Assembly (NCBI GenBank): GCA_910575445.1
Contig: CAJTFW010000005.1
Span: 1 to 64,000, forward strand
DNA length: 64,000 nt
Source of the DNA: Lachnospiraceae bacterium
GTDB lineage: Bacteria; Bacillota; Clostridia; Lachnospirales; Lachnospiraceae
Direction of reading: 5' to 3'
Shown piece after piece: positions 8,021 to 17,820 of the stretch. The notes under the pieces are model-generated. The model saw nothing but the letters and a program-made list of their open reading frames with translations, made no database searches and was not told the DNA's origin. Within the stretch, counting starts at the first letter, position 1. Each line of letters begins with the position of its first letter. Position numbers and translations under genes: made by a program.

Positions 8021-9085
8021 TTACTTACCTTTCTTTTTATATGTCCGCAGAAATTCATAAAATGTCTCCATCTGTGCATCTGTGCCAATCGTCACCCGAA
8101 GATAATTGTCAATCTTTGGAAGTGCAAAATAGCGCACGTAAATATCCTTTTCTTTCAGTGCCTCAAATAAATCCTTTGCCCGATGCTCTGGATGGGTGAT
8201 AAATAAAAAGTTGGATTTGGAATCCGGGAATAAGAATCCCATCTTTTTTAGCACCTGTTTCGCATGTTCTCTGGTTCCTATTATCTTCTCAATCGTCTCC
8301 CGAAAATAGGCATCGTCCTGAATCGAAGCTACTCCTAGCTTTAATGTAAGCTGACTCATCGTATAAGAATTAAATGAATATTTTACATCATTTAGATACC
8401 GAATAAGTATCGGACTTCCAATTGCATACCCAATTCGCATACCAGCCATTGAGCGGGATTTGGAAAATGTTCTGACGACTAACAGGTTGTCGTATTTATC
8501 TATAAGAGGCAACGCAGAATCCGCTCCAAAATCCACATAGGCTTCATCCACTATCACCACAACATCCTGGTTTTTCTGTACGATCTCCTCTACTTCTGCA
8601 AGTGGCAGAGAAAGAGAGGTCGGCGCATTCGGATTGGGAAAGATAACACCGCCATTTTCCACAAAATAATCTTCTTTCACAATTTGAAAATCCGAGGCAA
8701 GCGCCGGTGTCTGATAGGAAATCCCAAATTCCTCTGCCCATACTGGATAAAAGGAATAGCTAATCTCTGGAAACAGAATCGGCTTCTTGGAATTAAAAAA
8801 AGTCATAAAAGACATCGCTAACACATCATCAGAGCCTACACCTACAAAGACCTGTGAAGTATCTACCCTGTGATAAGCGGCAAGCGCCTCTACAAGCTCT
8901 GTTGCCGCCGGGTCTGGGTAGAGACGCAGACAGTCTGTATGAAAGTCCTTTAGAGCCGTACGCACGCCTGGCGCCGGAGGATAGGGATTTTCATTGGTAT
9001 TTAGCTTAATCATCTTGGGTCTGTTAGGCTGCTCTCCTGGTGTGTAGGGAGTCACCTTTCGAATATTTGCTTCCCATGTTCTCAT
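8021..9085 (-). CDS. hisC: Histidinol-phosphate aminotransferase
   Basis: 354 aa class I/II PLP aminotransferase. Substrate-side 'NTNENPYPPAPG', the Asn/Asp pocket 'PNAPTS' and 'VDEAYVDF', and the PLP lysine in TFSKSRSMAGMRIGY (about residue 210) identify HisC, step seven of histidine synthesis. It stands alone, without other his genes. The start overlaps the previous stop (TGATG), so translation is probably coupled to the DUF2156 gene. Confidence 0.85.
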   Translation of the reverse strand: MRTWEANIRKVTPYTPGEQPNRPKMIKLNTNENPYPPAPGVRTALKDFHTDCLRLYPDPAATELVEALAAYHRVDTSQVFVGVGSDDVLAMSFMTFFNSKKPILFPEISYSFYPVWAEEFGISYQTPALASDFQIVKEDYFVENGGVIFPNPNAPTSLSLPLAEVEEIVQKNQDVVVIVDEAYVDFGADSALPLIDKYDNLLVVRTFSKSRSMAGMRIGYAIGSPILIRYLNDVKYSFNSYTMSQLTLKLGVASIQDDAYFRETIEKIIGTREHAKQVLKKMGFLFPDSKSNFLFITHPEHRAKDLFEALKEKDIYVRYFALPKIDNYLRVTIGTDAQMETFYEFLRTYKKKGK

Positions 9086-9990
9086 CACTTTTCTCCTATC
9101 ATCGATACGACGCCTTTTTCCACCATAAAGATAGGATGATAGGACAATTTGGCCTTTCGAAGTCCTTCTTCTCCGGTGTCATCTTCCCGGTTGACATATA
9201 GATAATCTGCAACTTCATGCTCCAAAAACTGCTGGTTAATCATCGGATAAGCGCCCCGGATATTGGCATACGCCTTCTCAATATGCACAACAAAAGTATC
9301 TTCGGAGACTGGCTCACCCATGGTAAATGCCACAATCTCCCCATCTGCTCTTAAAAGACCGCCACAAAGCTCAAGCTCCTGAAAAAGTCTTAAGGAATTA
9401 AGCGTTACGCACATCTCTTTATTTTTCTCCGGGTCTGCCTCACAGCCGTTAAACTCTCTCCAGCGAAGCGCCATCTGAAAACACTCTTCCACATTGTCCT
9501 GGCTGATTGGCTCATAGCTCCAGTCTGGATAAGCAGCCTTAAACTGATTGATATGGTTCTTCTTGCCATGGTATTTTTTGCCGGAGAGCGCAATCAGTTT
9601 CTCGGTCTCATATACATAATCTTCGACGTCTCTTACCCATTCTACCTGAAACGTCCCTGGAAAATATTGTTCCAGCTCTTCTAGTTCTGCCTTATTGACT
9701 CCATGCAGCCAAAACTTACGGCCTTCCCTTTTACACTCTTCTAGAATCGCCGTAATTGCTGCTTTCCTGTCCCCGCCTCCAACTGGATAGGTATAGGAAA
9801 TCTTGCCGTCAATCTCCGCCCGAAATATTGCTGTTCCTTTCACTTCTGCCCACACCAGATGATAAAATCTGGCCCAGAGATAGACATTGGCAAATGTCCT
9901 CTCACAGCTTCTATAGGGCTTATAGCGCAGATAGGATAAAATCGTACTTCGGTCGGAAAGTTCGACTTTTCTAAATGGAATCTCTGTCAT
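9085..9990 (-). CDS. DUF2156 acyltransferase-fold protein
   Basis: 301 aa protein related to the C-terminal acyltransferase domain of phosphatidylglycerol lysyltransferase (MprF) but soluble, with no membrane segments. Two GNAT-like halves are visible; 'GKKYHGKKNHINQFK' about mid-protein and 'AYPMINQQFLEHEV' near the end are typical of the family. An aminoacyl or acyl transfer role is inferred; substrate unknown. Good AGGAG site. Confidence 0.8.
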   Translation of the reverse strand: MTEIPFRKVELSDRSTILSYLRYKPYRSCERTFANVYLWARFYHLVWAEVKGTAIFRAEIDGKISYTYPVGGGDRKAAITAILEECKREGRKFWLHGVNKAELEELEQYFPGTFQVEWVRDVEDYVYETEKLIALSGKKYHGKKNHINQFKAAYPDWSYEPISQDNVEECFQMALRWREFNGCEADPEKNKEMCVTLNSLRLFQELELCGGLLRADGEIVAFTMGEPVSEDTFVVHIEKAYANIRGAYPMINQQFLEHEVADYLYVNREDDTGEEGLRKAKLSYHPIFMVEKGVVSMIGEK

Positions 9991-10013
9991 AATCTCTACT
10001 CCTGTAATGGTCG

Positions 10014-10931
10014 TCAGTCAAATAGTTTTTCTTTGTATACACCAGCCTTGATTAATTCCAAAAATGATTTTACAACTGCCGGCTTATCTTCTTTGTACGT
10101 AACGCCAAACCATTTATCTCTGGACTCTAACACTGTGACATCTGCTTTTTCTGTCTGTATCAGCTGGTCAATAATCGTAGGTATCAGATATTCTCCCTTC
10201 ATTGGGTCTGTAAGCTTCGAGAGAAACTCTGCAAATCCAGCCTCTAATACCGGGAATATCTCTGGTGTTAATCCCCACATATTCATAGAAACCGGACAAT
10301 CTCTGTCAATAGGAGTGAAAGACTTGTCCTCTTTTTCGATGGCTGCACCGTCTGATGTCTTGACAATATTTTTAGTCTCGGTTACTTTGGTTAGATGTCC
10401 TTCTTTATCTACGCTACAGACTCCTCTGGTCACACCGCCAAACTCGCTTAAGGTATTGCGAAGCAGAAAACCTGCCATGCAAAAATCCATATGTTCACTT
10501 GTCTTATGCTCATTAGCTAAATAGTCATGCACTTTTACAAATGCTTCTTTTCCATAGTAATCATCGGCATTGATGACGGCAAATGGCTCCTTTACCAGGT
10601 CTTTGCAGCACAGAATCGCCTGACCGGTTCCCCAAGGCTTTGTACGACCCTCTGGCAAGGTAAATCCCTCTGGCAGATTTGTAAGCTCCTGGAAGGCATA
10701 GGCAGTCTCAATACGCTTCTCCATGCGGTTGCCAATCACTTCCCTAAAATCCTTTTCCAGGTCCTTACGAATAATAAATACCACTTTGTTAAATCCAGCT
10801 TCAAGAGCATCGTGAATGGAATAATCCATAATAATCTCCCCGGACGGGCCAACAGGCTCTAGCTGTTTAATTCCCCCACCAAAACGGCTGCCAATTCCAG
10901 CCGCCATCACGACCAATGTTGTTTTTTTCAT
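10014..10931 (-). CDS. NTP-transferase domain sugar nucleotidyltransferase
   Basis: 305 aa Rossmann-type nucleotidyltransferase. The signature loop is 'MAAGIGSRFGGGIKQLEPVG' and a metal Asp pair lies in 'VINADDYYG' (about residue 125). It probably activates a sugar phosphate with NTP, but the sugar is not predictable. Its position directly after glmM suggests an amino-sugar or envelope precursor role. AGGAGG is 5 bases before ATG. Confidence 0.82.
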   Translation of the reverse strand: MKKTTLVVMAAGIGSRFGGGIKQLEPVGPSGEIIMDYSIHDALEAGFNKVVFIIRKDLEKDFREVIGNRMEKRIETAYAFQELTNLPEGFTLPEGRTKPWGTGQAILCCKDLVKEPFAVINADDYYGKEAFVKVHDYLANEHKTSEHMDFCMAGFLLRNTLSEFGGVTRGVCSVDKEGHLTKVTETKNIVKTSDGAAIEKEDKSFTPIDRDCPVSMNMWGLTPEIFPVLEAGFAEFLSKLTDPMKGEYLIPTIIDQLIQTEKADVTVLESRDKWFGVTYKEDKPAVVKSFLELIKAGVYKEKLFD

Positions 10932-10965
10932 AGTTCCCTCCTGTGTATATTAAAACATATAATGA

Positions 10966-12300
10966 TTACATCACGTTTTTCATCGCATCGATGACCTTTT
11001 TGACATATTTTTCACAAAGTTCCTGTGTAGTTGCTTCCACCATCACCCGAAGAAGTGGTTCTGTACCGCTCTCGCGCACCAGAATCCGGCCATCACTTCC
11101 CAGTTCTTTTTCCACTTCAGAGATTGCCTCTGTTACCTCTTTATGATTAAGTACGGCCTTTTTATCAGTTACACGCAGATTTTCAAGTAACTGCGGATAG
11201 ATTTTCACCTCGGAAGCCAGTGTGCCAAGTGTGGTCTTTTTCTCTAAGATAACTTCCATAATCTTAAGAGAAGTTAAGATGCCATCGCCAGTCGTTGCAT
11301 GTTTACTAAAGATAATATGCCCCGATTGTTCGCCTCCTAAACGATAACCATTTTCCATCATATTTTCAAAGACGTATTTATCGCCAACTCTGGTCTTCTG
11401 GTACTGTAGGCCAATCTTATCACAGGCTTTATACAGACCAATATTGGACATCACTGTTGTGACAATCATATCGTCTTTTAGCTGGCCAATCTCTTTCATA
11501 TATTTTCCACAGATATACAGAATCAAATCGCCGTCGACTACATTGCCATGCTCATCCACTGCAAGACAGCGGTCTGCATCTCCATCGTAGGCAAATCCAA
11601 CATCCAGCCCTTTTTCCTTAACAAATGCCTGCAGTGCTTCTATATGGGTGGAGCCGCAGTTCTCATTGATATTGGTTCCATCTGGGTCGTTGTGCAGAAC
11701 ATACGTTCTTGCTCCCAGTGCATCAAAGACACTTTTGGCAATCGCAGAGGCACTTCCATTGGAGCAGTCAAGTCCTACACGCATCGTCTTAAAGGAGCGG
11801 GTAGGCAGTGAGATAAGATAGCCTATATAACGATTACGCCCGGCAGAAAAGTCTACGGTACGGCCGACATTCTCTCTTGTTGCCAGTGGAATCTCCTCCA
11901 TCTCGCCGTCAATATAGGCTTCAATCTGTTCTTCTATGGAAGCCTCTAGCTTGTAACCCATGCTGTTGATAACTTTGATACCATTGTCATAGAAAGGATT
12001 GTGGCTTGCAGAAATCATAATACCACAGTCAAAACCTTCTGTACGCACCACGTAGGAAACACTTGGTGTCGTTGTCACATGGAGCAGATAGACATCGGCA
12101 CCAGAAGCTGTAAGGCCAGCCACTAAAGAATATTCAAACATATAACTCGAACGTCTGGTATCCTTTCCAATCACCACCTGTGCCTTGTGCTCACGACCAT
12201 AGTACCATCCCAAAAAACGCCCTACTTTAAACGCATGTTCCACCGTCAGATTTATATTAGCCTCCCCACGAAAGCCGTCAGTTCCAAAATATTTTCCCAT
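10966..12300 (-). CDS. glmM: Phosphoglucosamine mutase
   Basis: 444 aa alpha-D-phosphohexomutase. It converts glucosamine 6-phosphate to glucosamine 1-phosphate for UDP-GlcNAc, hence peptidoglycan. N-terminus YFGTDGFRGEAN, the phosphoserine loop ISASHNPFYDNGIK (about residue 100), the metal loop DGDADRCLAVD (about 240) and the phosphate loop VRESGTEPLLRVM near the C-terminus are all intact. Its 5' leader contains two tandem copies of a large palindromic unit (12314-12505). Confidence 0.95.
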   Translation of the reverse strand: MGKYFGTDGFRGEANINLTVEHAFKVGRFLGWYYGREHKAQVVIGKDTRRSSYMFEYSLVAGLTASGADVYLLHVTTTPSVSYVVRTEGFDCGIMISASHNPFYDNGIKVINSMGYKLEASIEEQIEAYIDGEMEEIPLATRENVGRTVDFSAGRNRYIGYLISLPTRSFKTMRVGLDCSNGSASAIAKSVFDALGARTYVLHNDPDGTNINENCGSTHIEALQAFVKEKGLDVGFAYDGDADRCLAVDEHGNVVDGDLILYICGKYMKEIGQLKDDMIVTTVMSNIGLYKACDKIGLQYQKTRVGDKYVFENMMENGYRLGGEQSGHIIFSKHATTGDGILTSLKIMEVILEKKTTLGTLASEVKIYPQLLENLRVTDKKAVLNHKEVTEAISEVEKELGSDGRILVRESGTEPLLRVMVEATTQELCEKYVKKVIDAMKNVM

Positions 12301-12313
12301 TTTATTCTCCTAT

Positions 12314-12505
12314 TTGAAAGTCCCGCAAATATCCATATGCTACCTTTATGCCCAGAACAGTTCTCGCTTCCCGATTACTGTTCTGCGTACCATATGGCTA
12401 TTTGCTGTTTTGAAAGTCCCGCAAATATCCATATGCTACCTTTATGCCCAGAACAGTTCTCGCTTCCCGATTACTGTTCTGCGTACCATATGGCTATTTG
12501 CTGTT
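12314..12505. repeat. Tandem pair of 96-bp palindromic units upstream of glmM
   Basis: 12314-12409 and 12410-12505 are essentially identical, with the start of a degenerate third copy after 12507. Each unit is a long imperfect hairpin: in unit 1, GCAAATA (12325-12331) and CCATATG pair with CATATGG and TATTTGC (12391-12405), and CAGAACAG (12353-12360) pairs with CTGTTCTG (12378-12385). On the minus strand it lies in the glmM leader, after prfA. It may be a duplicated mobile palindrome or an RNA control element. Confidence 0.9.
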
Positions 12506-12560
12506 TTAAAGGTTCCGCAGTTACCCTATTATACGCAAAACATCTGGTAATTTCAACCAA

Positions 12561-13637
12561 TTATTCACTTTCATTTAATTTGCTAAGTCTGGCTGCCTGG
12601 TCGGCTGCGATGCAGGCGTCAATAATCTCCTGGATATCACCGTTCATAACCTTGTCTAGCTTATACAGGGTCAGATTGATTCTATGGTCTGTCACACGGC
12701 CCTGTGGGAAGTTATAGGTTCTAATCTTTTCTGAACGGTCTCCAGTGCCTATCTGGCTTCTGCGGGCCTCTGCCTCTGCGTCATGGGCCTTCTGGCACTC
12801 GATATCATATAATTTTGCACGCAAAAGCGCAAATGCCTTCGCCTTGTTCTGAAGCTGTGATTTCTCGGTCTGGCTATAGACGACGATTCCTGTTGGATAG
12901 TGTGTCAGGCGCACTGCCGAGTCGGTTGTATTGACACACTGTCCTCCATTGCCAGATGCGCGCATTACATCAATGCGGATATCCTTCTCATCAATCTGTA
13001 CATCCACTTCCTCAGCTTCCGGCATCACAGCCACCGTAATCGTAGAGGTGTGAATCCTTCCACCAGACTCGGTCTCTGGTACACGTTGTACACGGTGCAC
13101 CCCGGATTCATATTTCATCACCGAATATGCACCCTGCCCTGTCACCATAAAGGTCACACTCTTCATTCCGCCGATGCCAATCTCATCCGACTCCATCACT
13201 TCCACTTTCCAACGCCTAGACTCCGCATAATGTGCATACATCCGGTAGATTTCCGCTGCAAAAAGTGCTGCCTCATCCCCGCCAGCGCCGGCGCGAATCT
13301 CCACAATAACGTTCTTGTCATCGTTAGGGTCTTTGGGAAGCAATAAAATCTTCATCTGCTGTTCTAACTCTGCTGTGCGTTTTCTCGCATCTGAGAGTTC
13401 TTCCTTTAACATCTCCCGCATCTCTTCATCGGATTCTTCTTCTAACATTGCCACACTATCCAAGACCGTCTCCTGGCATCTTCGGTATTCCAGATAGGCA
13501 TCCACAAGCGGCTGCAAATCCGACTGCTCTTTCATCAGGTTCCGAAAACGTTTCTGGTCATTGACGACAGAAGGCTCTGTTAATTCTTTGGTAATCTCCT
13601 CATATCGCCTCACCAGGTCCTCTAATCTGTCAAACAT
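12561..13637 (-). CDS. prfA: Peptide chain release factor 1
   Basis: 358 aa. Releases finished proteins at UAA and UAG codons. The catalytic GGQ is in [17 protein letters not shown] (about residue 225-240), and the anticodon-like PxT tripeptide region lies just before it. Start is ATG 13637 (MFDRLEDLV), with GGAGG 5 bases upstream, rather than an ATG 12 bases earlier. Adjacent to prmC, which methylates this GGQ glutamine, a common pairing. Confidence 0.95.
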   Translation of the reverse strand: MFDRLEDLVRRYEEITKELTEPSVVNDQKRFRNLMKEQSDLQPLVDAYLEYRRCQETVLDSVAMLEEESDEEMREMLKEELSDARKRTAELEQQMKILLLPKDPNDDKNVIVEIRAGAGGDEAALFAAEIYRMYAHYAESRRWKVEVMESDEIGIGGMKSVTFMVTGQGAYSVMKYESGVHRVQRVPETESGGRIHTSTITVAVMPEAEEVDVQIDEKDIRIDVMRASGNGGQCVNTTDSAVRLTHYPTGIVVYSQTEKSQLQNKAKAFALLRAKLYDIECQKAHDAEAEARRSQIGTGDRSEKIRTYNFPQGRVTDHRINLTLYKLDKVMNGDIQEIIDACIAADQAARLSKLNESE

Positions 13638-13649
13638 ACATTCCTCCAT

Positions 13650-14480
13650 CTATTCTCTTAAGCTTCCATATACTACTCTGTCTAAACCAGCCAGATCCTT
13701 TACTACATGGATATCTTTATAGTCCTTCTCCATCATCCCACAGACCGCCTCTGCCTGTTGATATCCAATCTCCAGAAAAAGCATCCCTTTTGGCGTTAGA
13801 TAGTCAGGACTTTGTTCCACTAATCTTCTATAATAATACAAGCCGTCCGCATGTCCATCAAGCGCCATCCGTGGCTCATAAAAGCGTACTTCCTCCATCA
13901 GTGTATCCAACTCCTCTGTACAAATATATGGAGGATTGGACAAGATACAGTCATACCTTTCTCTCACCCTATCAAACAGATCACTCTGTAAAAATTCGGC
14001 TGTAATACCCAGATTTTCCATGTTTTTTCTTGCTATACCAAGCGCTTCTTCAGAAAGGTCCACCCCAGTTCCACAAAGACCACCCTGAAGCTTTAAAACA
14101 CTTAATAAAATACAGCCAGACCCTGTACACATATCTAAGACTTTCATCCCATCCTGAAGATAGCGAAGCGCCTCCTCCACCAGAATCTCTGTATCCTGCC
14201 TTGGAATCAGCACATGTTCATTGACAAAGAAAGAAAGCCCCATAAATTCCTGGCTGCCCGTCAGATACTGCAGTGGAATATGGAAGCTTCTCTTTTGTAT
14301 CAATTCTTCGTATCGCTGCTCTTGAAGCTCTGTCACTTCCTGCTCTGGATGTAAGAGATACGCATGTCTAGTACAGCCAGTCACATATTCCAAAAGGAAC
14401 CATGCATCTAGCTCCCACTCTGCAATCTGCGCCTTTTTCAGCTTCTCTTTTCCACTCTTTAGAAGCAACCCTAATGTCAT
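13650..14480 (-). CDS. prmC: Release factor glutamine methyltransferase
   Basis: 276 aa SAM-dependent methyltransferase that modifies the glutamine of the GGQ motif in release factors. SAM loop 'VLDMCTGSGCILLSVL' (about residue 110-125) and catalytic NPPY in CILSNPPYICTEE (about residue 180). The N-terminal helical domain recognises the release factor. ATG 14480 has AGGAGGGGG upstream and overlaps the previous stop by 4 bases. Confidence 0.93.
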   Translation of the reverse strand: MTLGLLLKSGKEKLKKAQIAEWELDAWFLLEYVTGCTRHAYLLHPEQEVTELQEQRYEELIQKRSFHIPLQYLTGSQEFMGLSFFVNEHVLIPRQDTEILVEEALRYLQDGMKVLDMCTGSGCILLSVLKLQGGLCGTGVDLSEEALGIARKNMENLGITAEFLQSDLFDRVRERYDCILSNPPYICTEELDTLMEEVRFYEPRMALDGHADGLYYYRRLVEQSPDYLTPKGMLFLEIGYQQAEAVCGMMEKDYKDIHVVKDLAGLDRVVYGSLRE

Positions 14481-15424
14481 GCTTCCCCCTCCTGGCCAGC
14501 CCATTCCTTTTTCTGAAATTCCTTCCAGTCAAAGACAGCTTCCACAGCGGCAATCGCAACCTCAATCATATCATCATCTGGTTCTTTGGTCGTGAGCTTT
14601 TGCATCCCCTTTCCTGGCAGACTTAAAAAAGACACCAGAGGATTCTCACTTCTGCCAGCCAGACGAATAAACTCATACGACACCCCTGCAATCACCGGAA
14701 TCAGCAGAATCCGGTACAATACCCGAAGCGCTGGAGCCTCCACCCGGATAAAGATAAAGAAAACAATACTGATTATCATTACGATAAACAGAAAACTCGT
14801 TCCACATCTCGAATGATATCTGGAACTGTTTCTGACATTTTTTACATTCAGCTCTCTGCCACGCTCAATACAGTTGATGCACTTATGCTCCGCACCATGA
14901 TACATATAGACTCTGCGAATATCCTTCATCGAAGAAATCAAGACCACATAGAGCACAAATAACCCTAAGCGAATCCCTCCTTCAATAATCGCAAGCAATG
15001 TATTACTTACAATATAATCCCTGAAAAAACCAGAGATAAAGTAAGGTAAAATCATAAAAATCGCAACCGCCATCACCACTGAGAAAGCCACCGTACAGCC
15101 CATCACCACTTTCTCTGCCTTTTCACCAAAGAGCTTTAAAAGCAATGTCTCAAATCTTCCGGGCTTTTCCTCTTCTTCCTCCTCATAAAAGCTGGCGGAA
15201 TACGTCAGTGTCTCCATACCAAGCACCAGAGAATCTATAAAATTCACCACACCCCGGACAAATGGAATCTTCGCCCATGCATGGTCTTTGGCAATCCCCT
15301 CATGCACACTGGTATGCACCTCTATCTCCCCGTCCGGTTTCCTAACAGCGACAGAATACTGGGTCTTATTCTTCATCATAATCCCCTCAAGTACCGCCTG
15401 TCCGCCTATTCCTGATGGTCTCAA
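14477..15424 (-). CDS. DUF1385 integral membrane protein (YqhQ-like)
   Basis: 315 aa. Starts GIGGQAVLEGIMMK, the hallmark of DUF1385, then three or four membrane segments (about residues 110-165 and 205-260). The family commonly neighbours rpmE and prfA in Firmicutes, as here; its function is unresolved. Start is TTG with GAAGGAT 9 bases upstream. Coupled by ATGA overlap to prmC. Confidence 0.85.
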   Translation of the reverse strand: MRPSGIGGQAVLEGIMMKNKTQYSVAVRKPDGEIEVHTSVHEGIAKDHAWAKIPFVRGVVNFIDSLVLGMETLTYSASFYEEEEEEKPGRFETLLLKLFGEKAEKVVMGCTVAFSVVMAVAIFMILPYFISGFFRDYIVSNTLLAIIEGGIRLGLFVLYVVLISSMKDIRRVYMYHGAEHKCINCIERGRELNVKNVRNSSRYHSRCGTSFLFIVMIISIVFFIFIRVEAPALRVLYRILLIPVIAGVSYEFIRLAGRSENPLVSFLSLPGKGMQKLTTKEPDDDMIEVAIAAVEAVFDWKEFQKKEWAGQEGEA

Positions 15425-15451
15425 TTTTTCACATCCTTCTTCTTTTGCTTA

Positions 15452-15496
15452 TGATTAAAAACAGGTTGGGATTATTCGACCCATAACCCCAACCCT
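15452..15496 (-). terminator. Terminator after rpmE
   Basis: AGGTTGGG (15463-15470) pairs with CCCAACC (15488-15494); on the minus strand the stem is followed by TGTTTTTAATC. It separates rpmE from the DUF1385 gene, probably partially. Confidence 0.65.
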
Positions 15497-15509
15497 ACTT
15501 TTCAAAAGC

Positions 15510-15713
15510 TTATTTGTTGATACCATATTTACGATTGAACTTGTCAATACGTCCACGGGCAGCTGCCACTTTCTGCTGACCAGTATAGAAAGAATGGCAT
15601 TTGGAGCAAATCTCCACATGAATATCTTTCTTTGTAGAACCTGTTACAAATGTGTTCCCACAGTTACAGGTAACGGTTGCCTGGTAATATTCTGGATGGA
15701 TTCCTTCTCTCAT
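15510..15713 (-). CDS. rpmE: 50S ribosomal protein L31, zinc-binding type
   Basis: 67 aa. Carries the four cysteines of the zinc (C+) form: C-N-C at residues 16-18 and C-S-K-C at residues 37-40. This form is used when zinc is plentiful and often doubles as a zinc store. GAGGTG site 7 bases before ATG. Confidence 0.95.
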   Translation of the reverse strand: MREGIHPEYYQATVTCNCGNTFVTGSTKKDIHVEICSKCHSFYTGQQKVAAARGRIDKFNRKYGINK

Positions 15714-15950
15714 ATCGTTTCACCTCTCTGATTATATTCGTGAACTTCTGGCCTAGCCAATTTCCGGTCAATGTCGCTCCGATACTTCCACGACAAGCTA
15801 TCCCGGACTATCCCTGCAAGTCCCTGCAGTTCTCTTTTTACGTTATCTTCGACATTATATCACAACGCATGTAAGGGTGCAAGCGTTTTTTGTGTAGTGA
15901 TGGTGTGACTTTTTTATTTTTTTTTTGGTTGGTCGGAATGTTTTATTACA

Positions 15951-15999
15951 AGGGACGCTCGCCATGGCCTGGCAGATGTTCCTTCCATCCTAACGTCCT
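15951..15999 (-). repeat. Intergenic structured repeat, copy 2
   Basis: Shares with copies 1 and 3 a ~35-base core containing ACATCTGCCAGG and TGGCGAGCGTCC (read on the minus strand). The ends pair (GGACG with CGTCC, 15953-15957 with 15994-15998). It lies between rpmE and a small plus-strand gene; the remaining bases of 15714-16107 show only a T-rich run near 15908-15928. Confidence 0.6.
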
Positions 16000-16107
16000 C
16001 TACACCACAAAACATAAACTTCTATTTACATTTTCTCACTTTACATCTCCCCCAAAAAAGCATACAATAATAGTCAATAATTCTTATATTAAAAAAAGGA
16101 GATTCTT

Positions 16108-16284
16108 ATGAGTGTTATAAAACGAACCTTACTAAATACCATCCTATATAGTCTTACATACCTTGTAGTAACCTTCCTGATGAAGCATAACATAAATATT
16201 ATGCTCCTTCTCGCCCTGACGATTGTATGTTTCCTCTTAAACTACATCCTCTACTCCGTGATTGACAAAGCCGCTAACTCCTGA
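16108..16284 (+). CDS. Small two-helix membrane protein
   Basis: 58 aa. A ribosome binding site AAGGAG lies 6 bases before ATG. The protein has a Lys/Arg N-terminus, a hydrophobic helix (about residues 9-24), a short KHNIN turn and a second hydrophobic helix (about 29-48), then a charged tail. It sits between rpmE and rho facing rho. No family recognised. The start signal and clean hydrophobic pattern argue that it is real. Confidence 0.6.
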   Translation: MSVIKRTLLNTILYSLTYLVVTFLMKHNINIMLLLALTIVCFLLNYILYSVIDKAANS

Positions 16285-16302
16285 TAATTCTATTCTCTTT
16301 TA

Positions 16303-17640
16303 TCAAAAAAACCTTGTCTTCTTTGCATTCTGTGCAAATTCTTCGTTATTTTTTGTGCGGGCGAAAAGATTTAGAATAGTCTCTACCGCATCGTCCGCCT
16401 TCATCCCGTTTAAGGCTTTCCGAATATTATCCATTGCCTGCTGTTCTTCTGTATTTAATAGTAAATCTTCTCTTCTTGTGCTCGATTTGGGTATATCAAT
16501 CGCCGGAAAGACTCTCTTTTCTGCCACTTTTCTATCAAGGACTAGCTCCATATTTCCGGTACTCTTAAATTCCTCATAGACCACATCATCCATCTTGCTT
16601 CCCGTATCCACAAGTGCCGTCGCTAATATTGTCAGACTTCCGCCCTCTCTCATATTGCGCGCTGCTCCAAAAAATCGTTTTGGCATATGAAGTGCTGCCG
16701 GGTCAAGACCACCGGATAATGTACGCCCGCTTGGCGGAACGGTCAGATTATATGCACGCGCCAAACGTGTAATACTGTCTAATAGAATCGCCACATCTCT
16801 TCCACTCTCGACTAAGCGCTTTGCCCGCTCTATCACCATCTCTGAGATTCTCTTGTGACGCTCTGCAAGCTCGTCAAACGTAGAATAGACCACCTCTACA
16901 TTTTTTCCCTCAATCGCCTCTTTAACGTCTGTAACCTCCTCTGGGCGCTCGTCAATTAAGAGGATAATCAGATACATCTCAGGATTGTTTTTGGTAATCG
17001 ATTTTGCAACGTCTTTTAAAAGTGTGGTCTTGCCGGCCTTTGGAGGGGAGACAATCATACCACGCTGTCCTTTTCCAATCGGTGCAATCTCGTCCATAAT
17101 CCGCATCGCCATACTTCCACCCGCGCGCTCTAAGCGGATACGCTCATTGGGGAAAATCGGCGTTAAATCCTCAAAATTGGGTCTCTTTGCATTGGCCTCC
17201 GGGTGAAGACCATTGACGGATTTTACATAGAGAAGGGCACAGAATTTCTCCTTCTCAGTCTTTACCTTTGTATTGCCGATAACAATATCGCCTGTCTTTA
17301 ATCCAAATCTTCGAATCTGTGCAGGAGAGACATAGACATCGTTTTCTCCTGGCAGATAGTGATCGCTTCTGATAAATCCAAAACCATCTGTCATCACCTC
17401 TAAGATGCCTTGTATGGTCTGTCCGCTGTCTAGCTGCTCCATATCCTGCGTAGACTTCCCGCTCTCTACCGCCTGGGCTTTTATTGCTTCTGTCGCCTGG
17501 GCTTTCTCATCCTCTGCAACCATCGCTTCGATAACGGCTTCCTTTCTCATAGAAGAAGTCCCTTTAATGCCACGGTTTTTAGCCACATCCCGCAGTACGG
17601 TCAGTGACAGAGATTCATATTTTTCTCTCATACTATTCAT
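16303..17640 (-). CDS. rho: Transcription termination factor Rho
   Basis: 445 aa RecA-type RNA helicase that ends transcription. The N-terminal Rho_N helix-extended-helix (residues 5-45), a charged linker, the cold-shock-like RNA-binding domain around '[20 protein letters not shown]', then Walker [11 protein letters not shown] (about residue 195) and Walker [17 protein letters not shown]. Start 17640 has AAAGGAGG upstream. Complete. Confidence 0.95.
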   Translation of the reverse strand: MNSMREKYESLSLTVLRDVAKNRGIKGTSSMRKEAVIEAMVAEDEKAQATEAIKAQAVESGKSTQDMEQLDSGQTIQGILEVMTDGFGFIRSDHYLPGENDVYVSPAQIRRFGLKTGDIVIGNTKVKTEKEKFCALLYVKSVNGLHPEANAKRPNFEDLTPIFPNERIRLERAGGSMAMRIMDEIAPIGKGQRGMIVSPPKAGKTTLLKDVAKSITKNNPEMYLIILLIDERPEEVTDVKEAIEGKNVEVVYSTFDELAERHKRISEMVIERAKRLVESGRDVAILLDSITRLARAYNLTVPPSGRTLSGGLDPAALHMPKRFFGAARNMREGGSLTILATALVDTGSKMDDVVYEEFKSTGNMELVLDRKVAEKRVFPAIDIPKSSTRREDLLLNTEEQQAMDNIRKALNGMKADDAVETILNLFARTKNNEEFAQNAKKTRFF

Positions 17641-17785
17641 ACATTCCTCCTTTTGTTTGCGCTTGTTCGTTCCTGTTACTTAACTACTGGGGAAGCCTTT
17701 GCCAGAACTGACAGATGCTTTTTACGAATCATTATAAGTATACTATCTTTGTTTAAAAATGAAAAGGGGAAATTTTCCGAAATTC

Positions 17786-17814
17786 TTGATTTTTACAAGT
17801 CACTGTGATAAATT
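17786..17814 (+). promoter_or_regulatory. Promoter placing the start site at the ATG
   Basis: TTGATT (17786-17791), 17-base spacer, TAAATT (17809-17814). The expected transcription start is about 17821, the first base of the start codon, and no Shine-Dalgarno is visible, so the message may be leaderless. Confidence 0.35.
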
Positions 17815-17820
17815 GTTAGA

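Noticed and set aside
10033-10524. 163-codon plus-strand frame
   Set aside because: Fully antisense to the nucleotidyltransferase gene with shadow-type composition.
12314-12505. CRISPR-like repeat
   Set aside because: Two adjoining 96-bp units without spacers and no cas genes in the window.
12187-12717. 176-codon plus-strand reading frame with a 32-residue repeat
   Set aside because: The repeat is the 96-bp palindrome read in frame; no ribosome binding site, and it runs antisense to glmM and prfA.
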